Source: Candidatus Symbiobacter sp.
GTDB lineage: Bacteria; Pseudomonadota; Alphaproteobacteria; Elsterales; Elsteraceae
Direction of reading: 5' to 3'
Length of the DNA: 5,073 nucleotides
NCBI GenBank assembly: GCA_030054015.1
Contig: JASGCR010000178.1
Span: 1-5,073, forward strand
Position numbers and translations under genes: made by a program. This document shows, in pieces, positions 1 to 5,049 of this stretch. Numbering within the stretch: position 1 is the stretch's first letter; the number at the start of each line of letters is the position of its first letter. The notes beneath the pieces were generated by a model. The model made no database searches. It was given only the letters and a program-made list of their open reading frames with translations, and had not been told where the DNA came from.

Positions 1-100
1 CAGGAGTATTATTCCTTAAACTCCTGGGGGATTACCCGACTCGGGCTGCAAGCGGCAATCCGCTTGCAGCCCGGCGGGTAATGACGCTCTTCTTTTTAAG
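1..100. repeat. Partial copy (right half) of a palindromic mosaic element
   Basis: The window opens inside the central arm of an element seen complete at 1741-1892. Here 1-7 pairs with 20-26 (CAGGAGT/ACTCCTG). Positions 27-43 (ending ATTACCCGACTCG) would pair with sequence before the window. A 12-bp hairpin follows, GGCTGCAAGCGG (44-55) with CCGCTTGCAGCC (60-71) and loop CAAT. Then comes the outer-stem strand CGGCGGGTAATGACGCTC (72-89), identical to 1875-1892. The tail 83-100 matches 1932-1949 at 17 of 18 bases, which suggests a shared right boundary at about TTTTAAG. The left half is outside the window, so its completeness is unknown. The match to the second copy is seen directly; calling it a repeat family is inference from two copies. 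Confidence 0.85.
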
Positions 101-230
101 TATTGAGGGGTGGTAAGAAAAATCAACCATCATTGCCCATCAACATCACATCGCCATGACCAATAAGCCTCATGAAATAACAATAAACTCACACGGTGCA
201 TGGGGTAACTTATTAATGATAAATCCTCCC
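101..230. other. AT-rich intergenic stretch without a recognisable feature
   Basis: Between the partial palindromic element and the promoter of the serine hydrolase I see no gene, no strong hairpin and no obvious tandem repeat. The stretch is AT-rich. It contains AGTATTGAGG (99-108), the reverse complement of CCTCAATACT in the central arm of the second element (1817-1826). That may be a scrap of element sequence or chance. Confidence 0.5.
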
Positions 231-232
231 GC

Positions 233-259
233 TTGACAGGTAATAAATAATAATATAAT
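233..259 (+). promoter_or_regulatory. Putative sigma70-type promoter of the serine hydrolase gene
   Basis: A perfect -35 hexamer TTGACA lies at 233-238 and a perfect -10 hexamer TATAAT at 254-259, with a 15-bp spacer. This is shorter than the usual 16-18 bp. Transcription would start near 265-268 and give a leader of about 25 bases before the ATG at 293. A ribosome-binding site AAAGGGA (279-285) stands 7 bases before that ATG. The hexamers are seen directly; promoter activity is inferred, and the AT-rich setting makes chance matches more likely. Confidence 0.6.
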
Positions 260-292
260 ACTAACGAAGTTCAAAGCCAAAGGGAAAAAACC

Positions 293-1489
293 ATGACCTT
301 ATCACTTGCGCAAAAATTCGTTCCCAATCGTGATTTTGTTCTTTACGAAGACAACAAAGCCCGTTGGAATAATATACCTTATCGCCGCTATTCGTTCCAT
401 CATTTGGATGAAGTGAGTCGCTATACCCAGGCCTTTCGGGCCGGGGCGGTGCTGCCGTTAAAACCCGCCCATGATGACAAAACCGCGGCGCATCCGCTGT
501 TACAGAAAATGGTTACTCATCCGTGGTTCTCGGCGATGATCGTCGTCCAAGCAGACAAAATCCTCTTTGAAGAATATGCCGATGATTTTTCGCCGCGTCG
601 TCGCCATTCGATGCAATCTCTGACCAAAACCATGCTGCATTTGATGTTGGGGGTGTTGATTGAGCAGGGCAAACTTAACCGCGATGCCACGGTGGCGACT
701 TATATTCCTGAAATTGGCAGTGGCTATCGTGACGCGACCATTCAACAAGTCATGAATATGGATGTCGCCAATGATTATATTGGCAATTTCGACGATCCGC
801 ATGACAAATTCTGGGCTTATGAAGAATCGATGGGCTGGCGGTTGAACGAGACCTGGCCGCATGAACCGACCATCCGCGAATATTTGCTCACGGTGGAAAA
901 AGGGGTTGACCCCAAAGGCGATACCCGTCCCCCCGGCATCGCCAAATATAAAGACACCAATTCCGATCTGCTCGGTTGGATTGTTGAGCTGGTGTCGGGC
1001 CGTCCCTTGGGCTGGCACTTGGCTGATTTGATGGATGCGGCGGGGATTGAGGGGCAAATGGTGATCGCCACCGACCGCAGCGGCGTGCCGATCATCGATG
1101 GCGGGGCCTGCATGACCGCCCGCGACACCGCGCGTTATGGCCTGATTTTTACCCGATTAAACCAGGGCGAGAAAATCATGACCACCACCAATGGCGGGGT
1201 GTGGGGCGCACCGCGTCTTATTGGCAGCCGCGATTTCATGCGGGAAACTTTGGTGCCGGGGGGCACCTATTGGAAACCCGAAAAACGCGACGAATGGTAC
1301 AAAAACCAATCCGAGGGCGATGGCCGTTCCATTGCCCATGCGGGTTATTGCGGGCAATATCTCTATGCCAATCTGGATACCGGCAAAGTCGGGGTGTATT
1401 TCAGCGTGTCACAGACCCAGTCTGGCACTTGTGATCAGCATCACGCCGAAACTTACAAAATGTTGCAACAAGTGACTGCGTTATCTTAA
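293..1489 (+). CDS. Serine hydrolase, class C beta-lactamase fold, NylB-like
   Basis: A 398-residue protein of the beta-lactamase/penicillin-binding-protein superfamily (Pfam Beta-lactamase). The nucleophile motif S-L-T-K is at S109-K112. The second motif is Y219 in AKYKDTNSDLLGW. A probable third-motif equivalent is H349-A-G, followed by GYCGQYLY. The S109/K112/Y219 spacing closely parallels Ser112/Lys115/Tyr215 of 6-aminohexanoate-dimer hydrolase NylB, and the NSDLLGWIVELVSG stretch is typical of that group. Such enzymes cleave small amides or esters through an acyl-serine intermediate; the natural substrate here cannot be told. No signal peptide or membrane segment is visible, so it is probably cytoplasmic like NylB. 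The ATG is supported by AAAGGGA at 279-285. The gene is monocistronic, with its own promoter-like sequence and a massive hairpin downstream. Palindromic-element copies flank it on both sides. It appears more AT-rich than manC. Confidence 0.85.
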   Translation: MTLSLAQKFVPNRDFVLYEDNKARWNNIPYRRYSFHHLDEVSRYTQAFRAGAVLPLKPAHDDKTAAHPLLQKMVTHPWFSAMIVVQADKILFEEYADDFSPRRRHSMQSLTKTMLHLMLGVLIEQGKLNRDATVATYIPEIGSGYRDATIQQVMNMDVANDYIGNFDDPHDKFWAYEESMGWRLNETWPHEPTIREYLLTVEKGVDPKGDTRPPGIAKYKDTNSDLLGWIVELVSGRPLGWHLADLMDAAGIEGQMVIATDRSGVPIIDGGACMTARDTARYGLIFTRLNQGEKIMTTTNGGVWGAPRLIGSRDFMRETLVPGGTYWKPEKRDEWYKNQSEGDGRSIAHAGYCGQYLYANLDTGKVGVYFSVSQTQSGTCDQHHAETYKMLQQVTALS

Positions 1490-1504
1490 CGCCCTAACCC
1501 GCAA

Positions 1505-1758
1505 GAGCATTGCCCGCCGCAAAAAAAGAGCGCCCTTACCCGCCGCAAAAAAAGAGCGCCCTTACCCGCCGCAAAAAAAGAGCGTCATTACCCGCCGCAA
1601 AAAAAGAGCGTCATTACCCGCCGCGAAAAGGAGAGCGTCATTACCCGCCGCAAAAAGGAGAGCGTCATTACCCGCCGCAAAAAGGAGAGCGTCATTACCC
1701 GCCGCAAAAAGGAGAGCGTCATTACCCGCCGCGAAAAGGAGAGCGTCATTACCCGCCG
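1505..1758. repeat. Tandem array, ten units of 23-27 bp
   Basis: Units start at 1505, 1528, 1554, 1580, 1606, 1633, 1660, 1687, 1714 and 1741. The mature unit is GAGCGTCATTACCCGCCG followed by the linker CAAAAAGGA (27 bp). The first unit is 23 bp (GAGCATTGCCCG...). Units 2-4 are 26 bp with an A7 linker, and units 2 and 3 are identical, carrying GCGCCCTTACCCG. Units 5-9 are 27 bp. Units 5 and 9 are identical (linker CGAAAAGGA), and units 6-8 are identical to each other. The tenth unit lacks the linker and is itself the left strand of the outer stem of the cloverleaf element. The array therefore amplifies one strand of that stem. Copy-number change by slippage is likely (inference). Confidence 0.95.
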
Positions 1759-1892
1759 GACTGCAAGCGGGAATCCGCTTGCAGTCCGAGTCGGGTAATC
1801 CCCCAGGAGTATTATTCCTCAATACTCCTGGGGGATTACCCGACTCGAAATATATCCGTTACACGGATATATTTCGGCGGGTAATGACGCTC
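1741..1892. repeat. Complete 152-bp palindromic element folding as a perfect four-way junction
   Basis: The outer stem is GAGCGTCATTACCCGCCG (1741-1758) with CGGCGGGTAATGACGCTC (1875-1892), 18 bp. Arm 1 is GACTGCAAGCGG (1759-1770) with 1775-1786, 12 bp, loop GAAT. Arm 2 is 1787-1813 with 1821-1847, 27 bp without a mismatch, loop ATTCCTC. Arm 3 is AAATATATCCGT (1848-1859) with 1863-1874, 12 bp, loop TAC. The four helices abut with no unpaired base at the junction, so only 14 of 152 bases are unpaired. Arms 1 and 3 are each bounded by inverted ATTACCCG/CGGGTAAT half-sites, and the two bounded modules are mirror images around arm 2. As RNA it is a cloverleaf; as DNA it could extrude as cruciforms. 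It does not resemble a tRNA or any RNA family I recognise. Confidence 0.95.
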
Positions 1893-1903
1893 CCTTTTTT
1901 TTT
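1875..1903 (+). terminator. Possible intrinsic terminator formed by the element plus a T9 tract
   Basis: On the plus strand the closing strand of the outer stem (1875-1892) is followed by CC and then nine T residues (1895-1903). T8 (1910-1917) and T6 (1926-1931) come after that. A long GC-containing stem followed by a U-tract is the signature of Rho-independent termination. It would serve the serine hydrolase gene, which ends at 1489. The arrangement is seen; the function is inferred. Because A-rich linkers precede the structure, a minus-strand transcript would also meet T-rich sequence after it, so it could act in both directions. Confidence 0.5.
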
Positions 1904-1949
1904 GCTCCCTTTTTTTTCGCTCCCCTTTTTTGACGCTCTTCCTTTTAAG
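1886..1949. repeat. Degenerate tandem T-tract ladder on the right of the palindromic element
   Basis: Four related units follow one another: GACGCTCCC plus T9 (1886-1903), GCTCCC plus T8 (1904-1917), CGCTCCCC plus T6 (1918-1931), and GACGCTCTTCCTTTTAAG (1932-1949). The partial copy at the window start has only the last kind (83-100). About 46 bases (1893-1938) therefore look like an expansion specific to this copy. The T-tracts are roughly complementary to the A-rich linkers of the left array, so the outer stem could extend beyond 18 bp with mismatches. Confidence 0.75.
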
Positions 1950-2020
1950 TTGAAACATGCCAGGCCTTGCCTTTTACGCGCGTTTATGGCAAGAATCTGG
2001 TGGGGGCATCCGTACGGCGA

Positions 2021-2025
2021 AAGGA
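2021..2025 (+). promoter_or_regulatory. Ribosome-binding site of manC
   Basis: AAGGA at 2021-2025 lies 9 bases before the ATG at 2035. It fixes this start over upstream alternatives, and the pyrophosphorylase motif begins only about a dozen residues in, as is usual for the family. The leader between the repeat and the gene (1950-2034) also holds a possible small hairpin, CTTGCC (1966-1971) with GGCAAG (1988-1993). I see no convincing promoter hexamers. Confidence 0.7.
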
Positions 2026-2034
2026 TCAGAATAA

Positions 2035-3474
2035 ATGGCGGCATCGATCACACCGGTGATTTTGTCAGGCGGAGCCGGTACGCGGTTGTGGCCTTTGTCG
2101 CGCCAGAGCAAGCCGAAACAATTTTTGATGCTTGCGGGCGATCAAAATTTTATCGCCATGACGGCAAGCCGCGTGGCCGACTCCAATTTGTTCCAATCGC
2201 CTTTGGTGATATGCAGCGAAGCCCATCGCTTTTTGGTCGCGGAATCGCTGCGCCAAGCCGACATTGTGCCGCGTTCCTTGGTGTTGGAGCCGGTGGGGCG
2301 CAATACGGCCGCCGCCGCCGTCATTGCCGCCCTGATCCTGGCGAGCGAACAGCCCGAATCCTTGATGTTGCTGCTGCCTTCCGATCACATGATCCGCGCC
2401 CCGCAAGATTTTCTCCGTGCCGTGGCGGCGGCCAGGCCGGCGGCGGAGGGCGGGCGATTGGTGACATTTGGCATGACGCCGACCGCGCCCGCCACGGGTT
2501 ATGGCTATATCGCCTATCGCCCCGAAGAAAGCGGCGCAGCCGGTTGGCCTGGGGTTTATCCGGTGCATCAATTTGTCGAAAAGCCAGACCAGGCCACGGC
2601 GCAATCCTATCTCGATGCGGGCAATTATGTCTGGAACAGCGGCATGTTTTTGATGCGGGCGGATCAACTCTTGGCCGAATGCCAAAGATTGGCCCCCGAA
2701 ATCTTGGAACATGCGGCGGCTTCTTTGGCCAGCGGCGCGATTGAGCGCGATTTTATCCGCCTTGATAACGATAAATTTTCGGCCCTGCCCAATCTGGCCC
2801 TTGACGTGGCCATCATGGAGAAAACCAATCTGGCGAGCGTGGTGCCAGCCGAATTTGGCTGGTCGGATGTGGGGTCGTGGGACAGTTTGTGGCAAATCTC
2901 GGACCAGGACCCCCAGGGCAATGTCGTCAAGGGCGATGTGCTGCACAAAGCTTGCGCCCACAATTATTTGCACAGCGAGGGGCAGCTTTTGGCCGCGATT
3001 GGCTTGGAAAATATGGTGGTGGTGGCGACCGGCGATGCCGTGTTGGTGGCCGCGCGTGACCAAGTCCAAGACGTCAAATGGATCGTCGATCAATTGCGCC
3101 AGCACCAACGCCACGAAGCCGACAACCATGCCGTGATGTATCGCCCCTGGGGCAGTTATGAAACCCTCGCCCTGGTGGATCGCTACCAGGTCAAGCGCAT
3201 TATGGTGCAGCCGGGGCAAAAACTCTCGCTGCAAAAACACCATCACCGCGCCGAGCATTGGGTGGTGGTCAGCGGTACCGCCAAAGTCACCCGCGACGAC
3301 CAGGAAATCATGCTGTATGAAAACCAGTCGGTCTATCTGCCCCAGGGCGCGGTGCACCGGCTGGAGAATCCTGGCAAAATCCCGACCGTTCTGATCGAAG
3401 TGCAATGCGGCGGCTATCTCGGCGAAGATGATATTATCCGCCTCGAAGATATTTATCACCGCGCGGGTAGTTAG
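2035..3474 (+). CDS. manC: Bifunctional mannose-1-phosphate guanylyltransferase / mannose-6-phosphate isomerase
   Basis: A 479-residue type II PMI/GMP protein (AlgA, ManC, CpsB, XanB family, usually about 470-480 residues), so full length. The N-terminal nucleotidyltransferase domain (about 5-290) carries GGAGTRLWPLSRQSKPKQF at 12-30, LPSDH at 114-118, FVEKP at 180-184 and WNSGMF at 200-205. The C-terminal cupin isomerase domain (about 360-475) carries YRPWGSYE at 369-376 and the metal-binding signature Q400-K-H402-H-H404-RAEHW, with H441 a further likely ligand. The enzyme converts fructose-6-phosphate to mannose-6-phosphate and couples mannose-1-phosphate with GTP to give GDP-mannose in the cytoplasm. 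A phosphomannomutase is needed between the two steps and is not in the window. GDP-mannose feeds synthesis of surface polysaccharide, such as capsule, exopolysaccharide or O-antigen. The neighbouring glycosyltransferase fits that role. All key motifs are intact. Confidence 0.97.
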   Translation: MAASITPVILSGGAGTRLWPLSRQSKPKQFLMLAGDQNFIAMTASRVADSNLFQSPLVICSEAHRFLVAESLRQADIVPRSLVLEPVGRNTAAAAVIAALILASEQPESLMLLLPSDHMIRAPQDFLRAVAAARPAAEGGRLVTFGMTPTAPATGYGYIAYRPEESGAAGWPGVYPVHQFVEKPDQATAQSYLDAGNYVWNSGMFLMRADQLLAECQRLAPEILEHAAASLASGAIERDFIRLDNDKFSALPNLALDVAIMEKTNLASVVPAEFGWSDVGSWDSLWQISDQDPQGNVVKGDVLHKACAHNYLHSEGQLLAAIGLENMVVVATGDAVLVAARDQVQDVKWIVDQLRQHQRHEADNHAVMYRPWGSYETLALVDRYQVKRIMVQPGQKLSLQKHHHRAEHWVVVSGTAKVTRDDQEIMLYENQSVYLPQGAVHRLENPGKIPTVLIEVQCGGYLGEDDIIRLEDIYHRAGS

Positions 3475-4814
3475 CGCGGAGATGCCGCCTTAAACTCATG
3501 CAAATACCCGGCCAGGCTCGCTTGATATTGCGCCCAGCTGTAATGTTCGGCGCGGGCGCGGGCGGCCTGGGAAAGGGTGCGGCGTAACGCCGGATGGCGA
3601 TGCAGGTTGCGGATGGCGGTGGCCAGGGCGGCGGCATCGCGGATGGGGACGATAAAGCCCTCAACGCCATCGCGCACCACCGAACCCGAAGGCACGGTGG
3701 TCACGACCGGCAGACCGCTCGCCAGGCCCTCATAAATGGCGAGGGCGGAGCCTTCATGCAACGAGGGATAAACCAACATATCGGCGGTGCGAAATATCGC
3801 GGCAATTTCAGGGTGCGGCAAATTGGGGAGATGGATGAAATTCTGCCCCAGGGCGGCGGTTTGCCGTTTAAGCCCGCGTCCTTCGCCGACCAAGCCGCCC
3901 AAAAACACCAATTCTATCGCCGCATCATCCAATTGCCGGACGGCTTCAATGGCATAGGATAATCCTTTGCGTTGGCTGATTTGTCCGGCATAAAGAATGC
4001 GGAATTTTTTGCGCCCCGCCGTCACCGCTTCCAGCCGCGCATCATATTGCGCCGGGGTTAGGGGCTGAAATTTTTGCGTGTCGACGCCATAGGGCAATAA
4101 CCGTATCCGCTCCGCCGCTACGCCAATTTTGACCAGAGTCTGGCTGACATAATCCGATGAAGCGAGAACATAATCCGCCATCACAGCCTCGGTTAGGCAA
4201 TCCTCGATCAGACGCGGCGGCGCATCAAAATGCAGCGAATCCGCCCAATCCGGCTGTAATTGCGCTTCTTCGGTCAAAATGGCTTTGCCGATGGCGATGT
4301 GGCCGATCATTTGGTGCAGGATCGCAATTTTGCCCCCGGCCTTGGCGGCCTTAAGGGTGGCGAGACCGCTGGTGTCTTGCACAATCACGCCCCAGGGGGA
4401 GGTGGTACTGGCGCGGCGCAAGATGTTCGCCACTTTGCGGTCAAACCGCCGATTGCGCCAGCCCATCACGCGGTTGCTGAGGGCGGGCTGGCGGGGGAAT
4501 AAGCGCACCGCCGCCAGGTAAATAATTTCGCCCCAGGGAAAAATCTGGCAGTGTTCCGCCGCAATCCCGGCAAAGGCGCGGCGCGAGAGTTGACGCTCGA
4601 TTTGGTGCCGCCAAGCGGCGGGCAAACCGGCATAGGTTTTTTGCCCTATCATCCGCAGCACCGCAGGAAGTGATGTGAACCACTGCCGCAGATTCGGGCT
4701 GTAAATGCCGGTGTAAAATCGCGGTTTATATCCGGCTTTGCGACAGGCCAGCACCAATTGATAGACCGATCCCGCCGCCCCCGGATGGGTGATAACTATG
4801 TCGGAATTTTCCAT
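3471..4814 (-). CDS. GT4-family glycosyltransferase
   Basis: A 447-residue protein (counted from the ATG at 4814-4812) with a GT-B architecture. The N-terminal acceptor domain begins MENSDIVITHPGAAG, with a glycine-rich loop at 10-15. The C-terminal Glycos_transf_1 domain begins near 268 with ILYAGQISQRKG (273-284). It carries the EX7E motif E354...E362 in HEGSALAIYEGLASGLPVV, typical of retaining GT4 enzymes that use nucleotide-sugar donors. LLPYGVDTQKF at 239-249 is the usual linker before the donor domain. No signal peptide or membrane segment is seen, so it is probably a cytoplasmic or membrane-associated enzyme of polysaccharide assembly. Donor and acceptor cannot be assigned; GDP-mannose is only a contextual guess from manC. 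The frame stays open upstream to a TTG at 4907, but that extension runs through a G8 tract and looks unlike protein, so I chose the ATG. The upstream ACGGA is a weak ribosome-binding site. The gene converges on manC with a 4-base overlap. Confidence 0.88.
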   Translation of the reverse strand: MENSDIVITHPGAAGSVYQLVLACRKAGYKPRFYTGIYSPNLRQWFTSLPAVLRMIGQKTYAGLPAAWRHQIERQLSRRAFAGIAAEHCQIFPWGEIIYLAAVRLFPRQPALSNRVMGWRNRRFDRKVANILRRASTTSPWGVIVQDTSGLATLKAAKAGGKIAILHQMIGHIAIGKAILTEEAQLQPDWADSLHFDAPPRLIEDCLTEAVMADYVLASSDYVSQTLVKIGVAAERIRLLPYGVDTQKFQPLTPAQYDARLEAVTAGRKKFRILYAGQISQRKGLSYAIEAVRQLDDAAIELVFLGGLVGEGRGLKRQTAALGQNFIHLPNLPHPEIAAIFRTADMLVYPSLHEGSALAIYEGLASGLPVVTTVPSGSVVRDGVEGFIVPIRDAAALATAIRNLHRHPALRRTLSQAARARAEHYSWAQYQASLAGYLHEFKAASPR

Positions 4815-4917
4815 GAGTTTGTCCGTATGAATAAAGATATGTTCTGTTTCCCAAATAATCCGCTTTATGACCCCCCCCTTTTTTAGGAAGGTCTGAACAA
4901 GTAGCAAAAGTCACTGA
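4815..4917. other. Upstream region of the glycosyltransferase gene with a homopolymer tract
   Basis: This stretch should hold the minus-strand leader of the glycosyltransferase gene. I found no convincing promoter hexamers. It contains GACCCCCCCC (4869-4878) followed by T6 and AGGAAGG (4885-4891). This resembles the strand order of the hairpin at 4918-4945 but without the complementary closing G run, so it may be a decayed or partly duplicated copy. The G8 tract on the transcribed strand lies about 57-64 bases before the chosen ATG. Confidence 0.45.
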
Positions 4918-4945
4918 CCCCCCCTTCCTGCTTAGGAAGGGGGGG
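4918..4945. repeat. Perfect 12-bp hairpin with C7/G7 base
   Basis: CCCCCCCTTCCT (4918-4929) pairs without mismatch with AGGAAGGGGGGG (4934-4945), leaving the loop GCTT. It is the first of three hairpins spaced by one or two bases. It is not followed by a clear T-tract on the plus strand. Its role is unknown. Confidence 0.85.
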
Positions 4946-4947
4946 AT

Positions 4948-4990
4948 AGAAAAGCTTGAATTTTTTGCTAAAAAAATTCATAGCTTTTCT
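4948..4990. repeat. 19-bp hairpin with one bulge
   Basis: AGAAAAGCT (4948-4956) pairs with AGCTTTTCT (4982-4990). TGAATTTTTT (4957-4966) pairs with AAAAAATTCA (4971-4980), with T4981 bulged and the loop GCTA. The loop resembles that of the preceding hairpin (GCTT). The AT-rich inner stem ends in T or A runs on both strands. Confidence 0.85.
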
Positions 4991-4991
4991 T

Positions 4992-5049
4992 GGGGGGGTT
5001 GGTGTAGTGCATTGATTATAAATAGATTTTCAATATCACCAACCCCCCC
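4992..5049. repeat. 13-bp G7/C7 hairpin with a long AT-rich loop
   Basis: GGGGGGGTTGGTG (4992-5004) pairs perfectly with CACCAACCCCCCC (5037-5049). The 32-base interior contains a further possible 5-bp stem, ATTGA (5011-5015) with TCAAT (5030-5034). This is the third hairpin of the series; together the three make an arm-after-arm layout reminiscent of the cloverleaf at 1741-1892. The window then ends in CCTAGG (5057-5062) and GCGGC (5062-5066) with GCCGC (5069-5073), possibly the start of another palindromic structure cut by the edge. Confidence 0.8.

Noticed and set aside
500..1057. 185-codon minus-strand open frame inside the serine hydrolase
   Set aside because: It is a shadow of the hydrolase, with no recognisable domain and no start context.
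1505..1758. CRISPR-like array
   Set aside because: The units are contiguous copies of 23-27 bp with only A-rich linkers of 5-9 bases. There are no unique spacers and no cas genes.
1510..1884. Plus-strand open frame rich in Lys, Arg and a repeated HYPP motif, and a minus-strand frame (1562-1822) of repeated ALLFAAGND
   Set aside because: Both are translations of the tandem array. The 27-bp unit is a multiple of three, so any open frame stays open. There is no ribosome-binding site, and the frame runs straight into the palindrome.
1741..1892. tRNA or tRNA-like gene suggested by the cloverleaf shape
   Set aside because: Arm lengths (27-bp middle arm, 18-bp outer stem), absent junction bases and missing T-loop or CCA features rule out a tRNA.
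1930..1988. Possible manC promoter (TTGACG at 1930-1935 or TTGAAA at 1950-1955)
   Set aside because: No acceptable -10 hexamer lies at a 15-19 bp spacing from either.
1779..2744. 321-codon plus-strand open frame overlapping the repeat and the start of manC
   Set aside because: It runs out of frame through the palindrome and the manC coding sequence. Its product shows no domain and is arginine/glycine-rich in the way of a shadow frame.
2065..3459. 464-codon minus-strand open frame antisense to manC
   Set aside because: It is an antisense shadow of a GC-biased gene. The product is His-rich and low in recognisable motifs, whereas the plus-strand frame has every ManC motif.
4815..4907. N-terminal extension of the glycosyltransferase from the TTG at 4907
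   Set aside because: The added 31 residues cross a G8 tract and include KKGG, without similarity to the GT-B start. The ATG at 4814 begins directly at the expected first strand.
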